From Coffea arabica (lineage: Eukaryota > Streptophyta > Magnoliopsida > Gentianales > Rubiaceae), in assembly GCF_036785885.1 (NCBI RefSeq), contig NC_092317.1:7318501-7382500 (forward strand): a DNA stretch of 64,000 bases, read 5' to 3'. Below, piece by piece: positions 35,290 through 47,411 of the stretch (positions are counted from its first letter, which is position 1; every line of letters starts with the position of its first letter). A program made the translations under genes and the position numbers. A model generated the notes under the pieces. That model searched no databases, was not told the origin of the DNA, and worked only from the letters and a program-made list of their open reading frames with translations.

Positions 35290-37902
35290 CAGTGCCGCAA
35301 GTAAAGGCATTTTGCACTAGTGAGAGGAATATCCTGTGGTTCACTGTGATATAAAGCCAGGCAATATCCTCCTAGACGGCAATTTAACGGCTCATGTAAG
35401 TTAAGATATTGCGGCAGCCACATCTACGAGAATGTTGATTCTCTGACTAATGTTTAAGCCATTATGGTGCCATTCAGATTTTGGATGTAACCACTCCTCT
35501 AGGCTCCCATTTGTCATGAAGGGATATACTATAGCTTTGAAATCATTACCCTGGAAATCAGAACTTGAACATGCTGTTATTACCTTGACAAGGTTGCGGT
35601 GCCTTGTATGTCTCAAGGCTTGGCATTCAGCCATGAAGCTCTTAGAAGCGTCTGGCAGATGGAGGTGCTGTACCTTGACAGCTATTACTGTTTCATCTGG
35701 ACTAAGAGTTCCCTTGTCTACAGTTCCAAAACTACCTGAATCAATCAAGTTTTCTGAAGAGAATCCTCCTGTTGCATCATGGAGCAATTTATAGGAAACA
35801 CTTGGATAGATTTGCCTGGAACTAGATGACACATCAGATTGTTTCTTAGAAACATCATAGATTGTTTCTTGGCAAGAGTGATAGGAATATGATTGAAGCC
35901 ACCCCAACTAGCGTCAGTGTCAACTTGAGAGAGAGAGAATGCTTCTTGTGTACTTTTTCTGGATCTTGCAAGAGGCAATTTGGCAAATGCAGTTCTTGGA
36001 CCCCACCACAAAGCTTGGGGTTTCCTAGCACTTCTACTGCACTACCATTAGCAAATACTCCTTCTGTGGGGATCTTACCTTCTAAATTATTGAATCACAA
36101 GTTAAGGTAGACCAGAGAAGAAAGATTCATAAAAAAAGGTGGAACTTGGCCAGAAAGGTTATTGCAGGAGAGATCTAGATACTGAAGAGATAGCGGACCC
36201 CCAAAATAAGGTATCGTCCCTTGGAGTGAATTATTCTGCGTGTAGAGAATTGTTACAGCCGATAATTTTCCCATGCTGATTGGTATGTTACCAGAATACC
36301 TATTGTAGGAAAAATCAGCATAAACAAGATGCCTCAAGTCTCCAATATCCGGGGGTATGGAACCAGTCAGGGAATTGTAAGAGAAATTTACTGCTCTAAG
36401 TGTTGTAATCTGCATCAGTTGTACAGGTAGTCTGCCACTCAGATTATTCTGTGAAAGGTCTAAACTTTGCATCTCTAAACAATTTCCCAAGTTTAAAGGT
36501 AGACTTCCCTCAAGATTGTTGGTGGCAGTATAAAAATTTATCAGCTGTGTTATGTTGCCAATGGAAGACGGAATCTCACCTGTAAACTGGTTTGAACTTA
36601 AAGCAAGTGTTCCCAGGTTTGAAGTCGTCCAATTGAAGCTGGAATAATTCCAGTCAGATGATTATTGCTCACGTAAAGTGTATTCAGATTTATGAGATTA
36701 CCTATCTCTTTAGGTAGGCTTCCACTGATGCTATTGTTTTCAAAGTAAAGTCTCATCATTGAGTGGAGAGATTGGCTAAAGATCTGGGTAAGATGCCTCC
36801 GAATTGCTTGTCACCAAAATGCAGGAATAATAAATTGCTACAGTTTGTCAAAGTGGATATGAACTTCAAATCATCAGGTTGGCCACTTCCCAAAAGATTG
36901 AAACCAACATTGATCCACTGAATATTAGCCAAGCTACCAAAACTCAAAAGGTACTTGTCCTGTGAATTGATTCCCAAGAAGTTCAAGTTGCAAAAGGTTT
37001 GAAGCATTAGAAAATGAATATGGAATCTGCCCAGTGAAAAAATTAGCTGCCAAATAGATCCTGTCAAGATTCGGCCAAGAAAGGCCAATGTTAGGTCTTA
37101 GGAAGCCTGTGAACTTGTTGTCCGTCAGGGCAATGAATCTGAGAGATGACATATTATAAAGTGCAGGAGGAAATTCACCGTAAAGATTGTTATCTGATAG
37201 CCCAAGTGCCGCTAAATCTCTAAGCTGAGATATGGAACCTGGAACTTCACCCTGCAAATGGTTGTAAGACAAGTACAGCACCCGGAGAGCTGCAAGATTT
37301 CCAATAGAAGCTGGAATACTTTCTGTGAGATTGTTTCCAAGATAGAGTTGCCTGAGGTTTACTAAGTAGCCAAGTTCATATGGTATCTGTCCGACAAAGT
37401 AGTTGTGATCCAGTACAAGAGCCGTGAGGTTGGAACATTGTGACAAATTTGCAGAAATATGCCCTCCAAGAAAATTGAAGCTCATGTTCAGGTATTGAAG
37501 CCTGAATAAGTTGCCCAATTCTGGTGGAATCCCACCTTGAAAGTAGTTGTCAGACAGGTCAAGAGAGCGTAGAAAAGACAAATTTCCAAGATGAGGTGAG
37601 ATGGTTCCACTCAACTTCAGTCCTTGGAGATTCAGACTTGTTACTCTTTGGTGTTTGAGGTTGCAAGCAACACCAGCCCACTTGCAAATATGGAGAGAAT
37701 TGTTCCAAGATGCCAAGGCACCTAGAGAATCTTCAGTTATTTCTGTCTTGAAAGCCAGCAATGAAGCTCTATCTGTCTCATTTCCAAGTGTGAAAGCAGT
37801 AGTATACTCTAGAAATTTCATGCTAAGCAATAAAAGAATGATGGAGGAAACAGTGAAAGATGAATACTTGCTAATGCTCAGCATGTAAGCCTCCATTTTC
37901 AA
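35290..37902 (-). pseudogene. LRR receptor kinase (EFR/Xa21-like, LRR-XII) pseudogene
   Basis: Minus-strand relic. From 37902 down to about 36940 a good frame encodes a signal peptide, the LRR N-terminal cap (DRASLLAFKTEITEDSLGAL, CKWAGVACNLKHQRVTSLNL) and many LRRs. The frame then shifts (to about 36756), is broken to 36490, and continues with LRRs to 36095 (SLDLSQNNLSGRLP, LDLSCNNLSGQVPPF). A short remnant (LCGGVQELHLPNC region near 36000) precedes a shortened membrane part and the kinase N-lobe at 35907-35401 (GSFGTVDKGTL, VIAVKVQHL, HRNLVKVITACSS). The C-lobe is missing apart from a fragment in opposite orientation (see next entry). At least four lesions plus a rearrangement: not functional. 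It may once have been a pattern-recognition receptor. Confidence 0.88.
35310..35400 (+). pseudogene. Inverted kinase catalytic-loop fragment of the same receptor kinase
   Basis: On the plus strand, opposite to the rest of the pseudogene, the bases read PVVHCDIKPGNILLDGNLTA followed by HV: kinase subdomain VIb. The minus-strand frame stops at VDVAAAIS, exactly where a normal kinase would continue to this loop, so the break at about 35400 is an inversion junction. Confidence 0.85.
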
Positions 37903-39261
37903 GTGGAAGAATGTATGCTAATGATGAAAGAATTGCTTCTTCACTGGCTTGTGTTGCCACATACTAATTATTGGCAACAAATAAATAATAGTCCAAATCA
38001 TACGGTGAAAACACTGTCTGTCTTAGGAGCTTAATATAACTCATCTAATTGATTTCAACTCATCAGAAACTGAACAAAGCTATACATACATCACAAGCAA
38101 CTTAGTTGATATCATTATGTAGTTGACTTATAGATGTGAAAATGAAAAGGGAATATATCATCCCTTCCAACTTCCAAGTACTTTCTTCCTTGCAGTTTTG
38201 ATGATGCAGGAGTTGATTCTTGACTTAAGGTCAGGAAATTCATTCTCAACAAAGAATGCTCCTGAACCAATCTGTTGAGGGCCTGCATTTTCTCCGCTCG
38301 CATATGCTAGCCCCATGTTAAGCTAGTTTACTATTACTAAAAGATTGTAAAACAGAAGTATCCTCCTTTGAAACCAGCCGATGGACAGTCAGACAACCAA
38401 ACTTAATCTAGTCAAGGGTCCATTTGCTTCCCCTTCCTCTTCTTGAAGAAGGTTTTTTTTTTTTTGGCAACTCTTTTAAACCTGAGCTTTTTCCTTGCAA
38501 GTACTTAGTAACTGGCTTAACATGGCTAAATTTGATCGTTGCCTGAACTCCAGAGATTTCATAATTTATTGAAAGAGGGGACATGAGCATGTTTTTGAGT
38601 ATTTGATCCTATGTTCTCGTGTGACCATTAGGGGGCTCCTCATGGTACAATTTCCCATCCATGAGAACCGTACAACTATGAGCTCTTCGTTCATTTTCCC
38701 TACCTGTTGATCAAAATTTTGAGTAACTCGCTTAGTTTTTCTTGAATAATATCATTAAAAATAATAAATGTGGTTGATTTCATCCATTTCACTCTTCATT
38801 TTCTTGGTTTTTCAAACTCGTGATATTTTGTTTGTCTCGAAAGTATACGCCAGATTGTATTTTGACCAGAAAAGCATACACGCAGTATTCAAATGGCATT
38901 CGAATCAAATATTTATCATTTAACTGCAAACCAAAAGTTTCCATAGTTAATCAACTTTGAATCTTTGCAAGAACATCAATCTTTACAAAAACGAGAAGAA
39001 AAGCCCGAGCATACTAACTTCTTCCCTCTTCGTGTTGTACAATTTCGTATTCAGCTTAGTGTTACAACCCATGTGCAACTTCTCTACAGCAGCAGACAAA
39101 AATGCATAACCATTTATAGTTAATACCCTTGATTTGCCAGATAAACATGTAATCATCTAATATCCCTTGTTACAGTCGGGCCATCTCAAGCAGAAAAGAC
39201 CCACTTCAAAATTGGTCTAATGGGGCATCACAAAATGGCAAGACACAGGTCAAAAGTCTCA
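37903..39261. other. Intergenic between the LRR kinase relic and NDC1
   Basis: No gene is seen. The left part is the former promoter of the relic; the right part (about 39000-39261) is likely the 3' UTR of NDC1. Confidence 0.5.
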
Positions 39262-42200
39262 CTAGCATGCTCGAAAATCCAGAAAAAGACGTAATTTCTG
39301 GGAAAGCAGCTCTCGCGTTCCATAAAGAACCTTACTACTGCTTATCCAGTCTTTCTCAAGATGTCCTGCTTTAGCACTATCCAGCATCTCGTCATGGAAA
39401 GCGGACACAATGAAGTAAATGGAAGTTCTCAGTATATCAGCCATTGCATATGCCTTCATATAGATAGGGCTACCTCTTCTTTTCTCGCTAAGACCCACAG
39501 CAGAATCTCGGCTTGCTGTGCCCATTTGGGCCCATTTAATTCCAGCAGCACCCATCAAATGATGAGAAGACTGTATATTGGTCTTCTTCCCCATGAAAGT
39601 TTCAACAACCAATAATGCAGACAGCAATGTTGAGATAACAGCAGTGTTGTTCCCAGACAGCTGAGCAACACCAAATCGGTCCTCCTTGCGTGAACTTGCA
39701 GTCAATGAAGCTACTATCCGAGCACACCATGCGCATAGCTGCATACAGTTAACAAGAGCAATTAGCATTTCAAATAGAAGACATTCACAGGAGCTGCTTC
39801 GATTCTTCAGACAATACCTCTGGTTTAGAAGAAAAGAGAGATAATAACATTTGAGCAGATTCAATCTGTCAATTAAATGCCATGCTAATGCGCCACTAAT
39901 CACATAATTATATGTTTTCCTTTCCTTTGCCCTTCCAAGTGCTACTACACAAAGCACATGTTCTCCTTTCCTAAACCTTTGTTGTAGATTTTTTCTCCCC
40001 ATCCTAGACTTTGGATTTAATATTATTGATCTTTCCCCATTAAGACACGTATGTGTTTGTTAAGCATCTTGATAGCATATCATTTCTTGAGTCACAAACA
40101 CGGGGCTCATGTATGGTTTTCTTGAGTAAAAATTGACCACTTTTTAAATCTCAAGAGTTATTAGTTCAAACTTCAAACAGTTAAAATTGATTATCATTTT
40201 GAAGAGACATAATCAGCAATAGCACAAATTTATGAATATTGGCCTAAATGGAAAGTCTATATTTATATCAAATTTCAACAACAATTTGAGAATAATACAA
40301 TATTCAGCTGAAATCTAAAATTCCAATAAGAGAAACTCTCCCCAAGTTTAGTATACAGCTCATTTAAAACCTGATCATAATATGCAGCTCTGTATCATGT
40401 CCTTTTGGTTTACTAGTATATCAATCTTAAAGACTTCAAAAATCTAATAAAATCCAAATCACACATTAAAATGGGAAATAACATTAAGCATGCAAAGCAA
40501 ATAGATAAGGCAAAACCATGTAACTAGATTAGTATATAGCTGGGAAACAAAGATAACCTGGAAATCATTAAATGATTCATGTAGTCTTGAATCTCCAAGT
40601 CTGTCAGTCGGTGAGCGCAATTGATCAGATAGATAGGCAGATTTCTCACCTAGTGAGCTCTCTAGACCTGCACCCAAATTCAGTGCGAGTTGCTCCAGAG
40701 GCCTCAAGCATACAGAGATAACTCTTCTGTAAGTCTCTCCAGTTTCTTCAAAGAATGCAGCTCGGCGCCAGGTATCAACATTTCTCTCACAGACCATACA
40801 GAGATCAAGATAAGCCAGATACTGCAAAAGAGATTTTGGAGTACTCTCCTCCAGTGCAGCTAAAAGATACTCACTTGGATTTGTTTCAGCTGCAGCTGAT
40901 CCTTTTGGGGGTGCAAATATGAACCTCTTAGTATGTAGTATCTGTATAGTAAGAGGAATTTCATTGGCCGCAAGTACTTTAATAGTTGACCTACTTCAGA
41001 TGATATGCAATAGCACGGCCAAGATTTGATGTATTATCGAAAAACAAAAACTTGGGTGGATGAAAACAAGTAAATTACCTGATGCAAATGGTGACTTAAT
41101 TCCCAACAGAGAAACACCAAAAAAGTTCCAATATAGAAGATAATCTGTTGAGCAATATATTTTCCAATAGAAAAATTACTTCCATACTCATCAGGAAGGA
41201 AGAATAACACCACTGATGAAAAGAAGTAGGCGGCAGTTGAAAGTTTCAAAGCTTGCCCAAAAGCAGAAGGAAGACCCATCTTAAAACTGAAGAACAAAGG
41301 GCGCTGTACACAGACAGAAAAAAACAGTGTGAAGTTGCAATTAGAGAAGAAGAATAATCATATACATTGGCTTTATACAACTATATGCCAACTCATACCC
41401 AATGCCGCCTAAAGCATTAAAAAGTAAAAGATAATTACAATATAAGTGAATGTCAGAACAACAATTTACTATGCCTTCTAAAAAGAGCCAAAAAAAAATT
41501 TGCAACACTGATAGCAAATTTGGTAATGCATCAGCATTTGGACATAAAAAATAAATCAACTAAACTTAAGTGATCATAGCTTTTTTCTTTTTCTGACATC
41601 AAAACGTGTTTTCTTCTCAAGGAATGAACAGCCAGAGACAAAAAAATCAATACAAATGAGGTAACTTCAGCTCCAATTGCTAAATTCTTAACAAAATTGA
41701 GTATCCACCAATTGACCTCTGCAGTTACTTGAACACAGAAGTACTATGCTTATATTTACAACATCAATATTTAAACTTCCTTTTACAGCTAATATGTCTT
41801 CCAACTAATAAACTGAACAAAACTTCAATTTCAGGCGAAGTCTCTGTGAATAAAAACATGGCGTTGAACTATCATATTAACAAATTCTATATTTCTTTCA
41901 TTTTTTTCTCCTATGGTTCTATCTATGGCCTCATGGCCCTAACAACTATCTACACATACAAAATGTGGAGTAGCAACTGCAATAATATCATCTGAAAGCA
42001 GCTTTCGAAGAGGATCAGGTGGCTCATGGAGGAAAAAAAATATTGCATTTAATTTCACTACTCCCCTCTCAAGCATGTATAGCAAAAGGCCACAAGTCAT
42101 TTACATTATCTTTCATCTCTACTCTTACAATAAGCAAATAGTTCTACATTAACAAACAAGTTTAACCCCTGTGTACTTTTTCATTTGTCTCCACAAATGG

Positions 42201-43028
42201 ATACTCATTTTACACCTTGATACAAAGGCACAACAGAAGGGAAAGAAAATCAACCAAAAAAAATAGCAGAAATAATCAAGCTACTTTTAACATAAAGCAC
42301 AATGCAGAAACTACAACATTTGTAGATTCCACTGCAAAAAATGTACCATACATCAATAAACCAATTAAAATTCAGAAATGCAGAAACTTTAGACCTTTTT
42401 TTTTACTAATTACCAAAAATACCTGAACAATAGGAAACTGCAAAACCCATCTCTGCTTATACAAATAATAAACTCCATAAGGCAATCCGATAAGAAAACC
42501 CCTAAACCCTAACATCGCAACCACCACACGCCATGGCATCGTCTGATGAAACGCGCCGCTACTCCAACATATCGAAATCAATGCAACAAACCCTGAGAGA
42601 GCCGAAACCACCAGAAAAAGAGCAAAGCTCAAAGAAAACTTCACGGCTTGCCGAGCCTCAGGCGACAAACTGGGATTATCAGTGTGGACAAAAATCAGCC
42701 GAACCGAAGTGAGGAGGAGGTCGAGAGGGGAACCGGGTTTCTGCCGGTGAGGAGAGGAGATGATAAAAAGACTGGTAGAGAAGAGAAGGAGGGACACGTG
42801 GAAGGCGAGGAAAGAGAATAGGGAGTGAAGGATTGAGGGGGAATTTTTGGAGCGGAAGGGGTAAAGAAGGAGGGTTTTGACGAGGAGCAGAGAGACTGTG
42901 GAGAGGATTGATTGCCATATGAGAAATGAGATGAAGCGATGTTTGATGACAGTCGTGGTGGTGGATGTGGTGACGCCGCCGTTCTTGGGTTTGAAAAGTG
43001 AGTTTTGGACGGCTGTGGAGAGTGACAT
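39262..43028 (-). CDS. NDC1: Nuclear pore membrane protein NDC1
   Basis: Four exons on the minus strand: 43028-42423, 41303-41079, 40941-40558 and 39738-39262; all junctions phase 0, 563 residues. The N-terminal third has about six membrane segments ([84 protein letters not shown]). The soluble C-terminal part begins [20 protein letters not shown] and continues [20 protein letters not shown], a conserved plant NDC1 block, and ends in the scaffold domain with [14 protein letters not shown]1 anchors the nuclear pore complex in the nuclear envelope. The exon 3 start at ATACTACAT was chosen because it joins HHLHQ to ILHTKRF without gap; upstream frame is also open for a few codons. Confidence 0.92.
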
Positions 43029-44517
43029 GGCGGCGGACTAAGGTGGCGTTAAGACAGAGCCACCAAGAGTGTGGGCGGTGGTGTTTTCGGGGGTTTTGTG
43101 CGGGGTTTGGTTTGGTCTTCTTCTTGCATAGATCATAGATGTGAATTTTGGGGAGGAATATAGGCGGGAAAATAGAGGAAAATGAAAAGGTTAAAAAAGG
43201 AAATAAGAGTAATATTAAGGATAGGAATTTACGTGTTTTGTAAATATATTTTTCAAATTTTTTATCTCTCATATATATATATTGCTATAATACATTTTTT
43301 TATAAAAAAAAATCTAAAAAGTAGCAATCCAAACGAGCATGAAGGCCTTTGCACTTTGAATGAAATGGAATTCATTTGAATTGAATGATTATTTTGAATT
43401 ATGAAAAAATGAAATTGGTAGAATAAATCAATTTCTAACATGTAAACATTTGCCACAAGTAAGAATTTTATGAGAACTTCACTACTACTTAATTGTTAAC
43501 TTATGCACTATTAACTTTGAAACATACAAACATACATTTTTGTTTTAATAGTGAGAGCATTTGGATAGCAAATTATTTCAAATAATATTTCGTTTGCATC
43601 ATAAATATATTTTTTAATTTATTTTTTTATTTCATATACATCACATCACAAAAACTGTTACAGTAATTATTTTAAATAATATGCTATCCAAACACACTCA
43701 GTATTTGTATACTTCTTTCTTTGTTAGAAAAAATATCGACATCCATATAAGTCATGAAGTCAATCAAACTCGCATTATTGTTATGTACAATTTGATTTAT
43801 CATTTCTTTCATCCAAATTCAAGCTTAAACTGATTTTTATTCATTTATTTGTATTGAAATTGATCCTCATCTATTTATGCAACGATTGTGCTCTTTTCGT
43901 CTCACTAGGTAGTGGTTATTAGTGGCGCATTGTTGCATTAGATGGCCGAAAATTTTTCTGCATATCCATCCCCTTTTTCTTATTTCACATACAATAAATC
44001 ACTATATTACATTTTTTTAATAAAAAATCTAAAAAATATCAATCCAAACCAGAAAATAAAAGAATCCCTTATGATTATGACACAAATTCAAATGTGGATC
44101 CATCAATAAAAGCTTCGTCCCCACAAGGTATGACCATTTGACTTGGTTAGATGAAGCAAATTGACCGCTTGACCTCGACATTGAGTAGAAACTTCTAGTA
44201 TTCATTTGCTTGACATTATTGGTCACATTATTATCCATATTAAATTGGTCAAAAAAGGCGGAGATTTGGCTTCTATGGTAGAAGTATAAGATTGACTATG
44301 TAATATTAATAATTAAAAAAGGGGGGTGGGTTTGGGGGAGCAGGGGCAGTCTCGAGATGAACGGTGTCGTATTCAAGTCCATTAGTGTGTACTTTGTATT
44401 AACTGAATTCCATTCACATCTAACGATTTGGACATATGAATTTGGCTGGGACCATGAAAAAAGATACCTGTTTCTTTAATATGATTGAGGCATTTTTCTC
44501 TCTCGTATAGTTGAGAG
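43029..44517. other. Intergenic between divergent NDC1 and RLP genes, rich in MITE remnants
   Basis: No gene is seen. It contains a complete small MITE at 43555-43699 and half-copies of a related element at about 43240-43345 and 43970-44050, each ending in CTAAAAA.T..CAATCCAAAC. The same end appears at about 6590-6625 in intron 3 of XTH copy 2. Confidence 0.55.
43555..43699. mobile_element. Small MITE, 145 bp
   Basis: Inverted ends GAGCATTTGGATAGCAAATT and, reversed, GAGTGTGTTTGGATAGCATA, continuing TTATTTMAAATAAT on both sides; about 35 bp of near-match. AT-rich middle without coding. A short AGT flank on both sides could be the target duplication. Class uncertain. Half a relative lies at about 10685 in STR8 intron 3. 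Confidence 0.7.
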
Positions 44518-44526
44518 TTTATATAT
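44518..44526 (+). promoter_or_regulatory. Probable TATA box of the RLP gene
   Basis: TTTATATAT lies 48 bp upstream of the ATG at 44574, which implies a very short 5' UTR. Confidence 0.45.
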
Positions 44527-44573
44527 CAACGTAGCAACATTGGGCCAAGAGACAAACTAGTGCAGCAACAAGA

Positions 44574-47339
44574 ATGGAAGGAAAATTTATCCAATTCTTT
44601 TCACTCATTTGTCTTTGCTTGTTTCCTGCAATTTCTACACTTGAAGCCAATGATGTTAAGGCCAATAAAGGGTGCATTGAGATTGAAAGAAAAGCACTGA
44701 TCAAGTTCAAAGAAGGGCTAACTGATCCTTCTCATTTTCTATCATCTTGGACAGGTGATAACTGCTGTTCATGGAAGGGCATAAGTTGCAGCAATGAAAC
44801 AGGCCATGTGGTGAAGATTGAACTCCAGAACTATGAATGTTTCAATGATGCTGGAAACTACTATGGAAGCAACCAAAACGCATCGTGTCTTGGCGGCCAG
44901 ATAAGTACATCTTTGCTTGATTTGAAATACTTGGATCACCTTGATCTGAGCTTGAACAGTTTCCAAATTCCGATCCCAGAATTCTTGGGTTCACTTGGAA
45001 TGTTGAGTTACCTGAATCTGTCGCTTGCAGCATTCACTGGAATGATACCTCAACATCTTGGAAACTTGTCGAATTTGCGCTATCTTGATCTGAGCTCCGA
45101 TTCTTCCCTGCAGTCTAATGATTTGTATTGGCTCTCTAGTCTGACTTCTCTGGAGTACCTTAAGATGGGAAGTGTCAACTTAAGTTTGGCTTCAACTCAT
45201 TGGCTGCAAGTTCTCAATCTCATTCCTTCTTTGTCAGAAGTACACTTGGTTTCTTGTGAACTTCAGAACTTGCCTCAATCTCTACACACTGTCAATTTTA
45301 CTTCCCTCTCTGTCCTAGAGCTCACAGGAAACAGATTCAAGTCACCAATCCCTCGGTGGTTTTCTAACCTCAGCACCCTGGTTCAGCTTGACTTAACAAT
45401 GAGTGAGATCACAGGAGATGTAAGTGCAGTTATTGGAGACCTAACCACGTGCTGCAAGAATAGCTTAGAGGAGCTGATCTTGGCAGGTAATCAAATAAGT
45501 GGACACATACCTCATTCTCTTGGGCTCCTTAAGAAACTAAAATTCCTTGAACTTTTTCTTAACTTCATTTCTGGTCCAATTCCGGAGACTGTTGGAAACT
45601 TGACCAATTTGGAGGTGTTGGATCTATCTTACAATCAAATGAATGGCTCATTGCCTGAAAGCATCAAAATGCTCACAAAATTAGCCTCGTTAGATCTGTT
45701 GCAGAATAGTTGGCAAGGGATCCTATCCGAAAATCAACTTCAAAGTCTCGGAAAACTAGAATATTTCACCATCTCATCTTCAAACAAAAGCTTCACGATA
45801 AATGTGAGTTACAATTGGGTTCCTCCTTTTAGTCTTAAAGACATTGAAATCAATGACTGCCTACTGGGTCCTAAATTTCCAGCATGGCTGAAGACTCAGA
45901 AGCAGCTCTCAACAGTCATCCTTACTAATGTGGGCATTTCAGAGGTAATATCTGATTGGCTTTGGGGATTGAGTCAACTTACCTGGTGTGACCTGTCCAA
46001 TAACCAAATCACAGGAAGTTTTCTCCCTTCACTTGAATATCCTTCGCCTGCACTCCAGAAATCAACCTTTAATCGCTCAAAAAGTTCTTTTACATCCTGG
46101 CATAAGCTATATAATCTAAATTTGGCAGGCAATTTACTTTCTGGACCAATACCTGCAAATATTGGTCAAGTATTGGCATCTGTGAGTATGCTTAATCTCT
46201 CTTGGAACTTCTTGGATGGTCGTATGCCTTCATCAATAGGTAGAATGAGGAACTTAATTTCACTAGATCTATCAAACAATCAACTTTCAGGCAGGATACT
46301 AGACAACTCGAGGCATTTGAAAAAGCTACTAGTTCTAGATTTGTCCGCGAACCATCTCTCCGGAACTGTTCCTGGTTCAATATTTCTATTGCCTGAACTA
46401 CAGAAATTGAAGTTAAATGACAACCACCTTTCTGGTGATCTCTCAAATTACCAAATAAACAATGCAAGCTTCTTGGAATTACTTGATCTTGGAGGGAACA
46501 GATTTGCAGGGAAGATACCAAAATGGCTAGGGGCAAGCCCTCTAGCACTATTTGAGTTACGATTACGGGCCAACAGGTTCAGTGGCAGCATTCCAGAAGA
46601 AGTATGCAATCTTATATATCTCCACATATTGGACATTGCAGCCAATTATCTGTCTGGATCGATCCCAGCATGCCTAGGCCAGTTGACACACATGCAGATA
46701 GTGCTACCATTTGTTCCAATATCACCAATATCAGCATTCAAAGACATTGCCGAGATGGATTTGGTGGTGAAGGGAAGACAGATGAGATACGGCAAGACCC
46801 TCGAACTGGTGAACATTCTTGACCTTTCGAGCAATAATTTATCCGGAGAGATTCCAAAAGAGATAACCAGACTCTTAGCCTTAGGTACTTTAAACCTCTC
46901 CAGAAACCAATTGACCGCAAATATACCTGAGGAAATTGGAAACTTGAGCCTGCTGGAAACTCTTGATCTTTCCCATAATCATCTTTCAGGCCCCATACCC
47001 CGAAGCATGACTGCCATGACATTTTTGAACTACCTGAACTTGTCATACAACAACTTGTCGGGGCAAATTCCTTCAACCAATCAGTTCCAAACCTTCAATG
47101 ATCCCTCCATCTATGAGGGAAACGCAGGACTTTGTGGCGTTCCTCTTCCAACAAAATGCGATGCAGTGAATGCTGGTGATGCAGAAGACAAAGGCCGCAT
47201 GAAAGATCACAGCGTGGAAGAAGATGGTGAAGACAGCACAAAGCTTGAATTCTACATCAGCATGGTACTGGGATTCATTTTTGGATTTTGGGGTGTGTTT
47301 GGTAGTTTGTACGTATATAAGCCGTGGAGACAAGGCTAA
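44574..47339 (+). CDS. LRR receptor-like protein (EIX/RLP type), cytoplasmic tail cut by a stop
   Basis: Intron-less frame of 921 residues. Signal peptide (FIQFFSLICLCLFPAISTLEA), then the N-terminal cap CIEIERKALIKFKEGLTDPS with CCSWKGISC, then about 28 LRRs with the plant pattern (LDLSxNxLSGxIP). A less regular island lies near residues 400-510. The LRRs end with NLSGQIPSTNQFQTF and the C-terminal cap LCGVPLPTKC, then an acidic juxtamembrane part, one membrane helix (FYISMVLGFIFGFWGVFGSL) and YVYKPWRQG. There is no kinase; such proteins signal through SOBIR1 and sense microbial patterns such as xylanase at the plasma membrane. The TAA at 47337 stands where relatives have a Tyr, and 23 in-frame codons follow. 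The protein is otherwise intact. The ligand is unknown. Confidence 0.92.
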   Translation: MEGKFIQFFSLICLCLFPAISTLEANDVKANKGCIEIERKALIKFKEGLTDPSHFLSSWTGDNCCSWKGISCSNETGHVVKIELQNYECFNDAGNYYGSNQNASCLGGQISTSLLDLKYLDHLDLSLNSFQIPIPEFLGSLGMLSYLNLSLAAFTGMIPQHLGNLSNLRYLDLSSDSSLQSNDLYWLSSLTSLEYLKMGSVNLSLASTHWLQVLNLIPSLSEVHLVSCELQNLPQSLHTVNFTSLSVLELTGNRFKSPIPRWFSNLSTLVQLDLTMSEITGDVSAVIGDLTTCCKNSLEELILAGNQISGHIPHSLGLLKKLKFLELFLNFISGPIPETVGNLTNLEVLDLSYNQMNGSLPESIKMLTKLASLDLLQNSWQGILSENQLQSLGKLEYFTISSSNKSFTINVSYNWVPPFSLKDIEINDCLLGPKFPAWLKTQKQLSTVILTNVGISEVISDWLWGLSQLTWCDLSNNQITGSFLPSLEYPSPALQKSTFNRSKSSFTSWHKLYNLNLAGNLLSGPIPANIGQVLASVSMLNLSWNFLDGRMPSSIGRMRNLISLDLSNNQLSGRILDNSRHLKKLLVLDLSANHLSGTVPGSIFLLPELQKLKLNDNHLSGDLSNYQINNASFLELLDLGGNRFAGKIPKWLGASPLALFELRLRANRFSGSIPEEVCNLIYLHILDIAANYLSGSIPACLGQLTHMQIVLPFVPISPISAFKDIAEMDLVVKGRQMRYGKTLELVNILDLSSNNLSGEIPKEITRLLALGTLNLSRNQLTANIPEEIGNLSLLETLDLSHNHLSGPIPRSMTAMTFLNYLNLSYNNLSGQIPSTNQFQTFNDPSIYEGNAGLCGVPLPTKCDAVNAGDAEDKGRMKDHSVEEDGEDSTKLEFYISMVLGFIFGFWGVFGSLYVYKPWRQG

Positions 47340-47411
47340 CTGCAGTTTGTTGATAAAGTGAAAGACTGGATGATACTTGTTGCCATCGCGCTGAAGGATG
47401 TCTTTAGGTAA
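47340..47411 (+). pseudogene. Unread cytoplasmic tail of the RLP gene
   Basis: In frame after the TAA the bases encode LQFVDKVKDWMILVAIALKD and VFR, then TAA. This matches the usual RLP tail (FQFVDKVKDW...IALNV). It is still uninterrupted, so the loss looks recent or the product is made by read-through. Confidence 0.8.

Noticed and set aside
35401-37902. Functional LRR receptor kinase gene
   Set aside because: Several frame breaks, a damaged membrane region and a missing kinase C-lobe.
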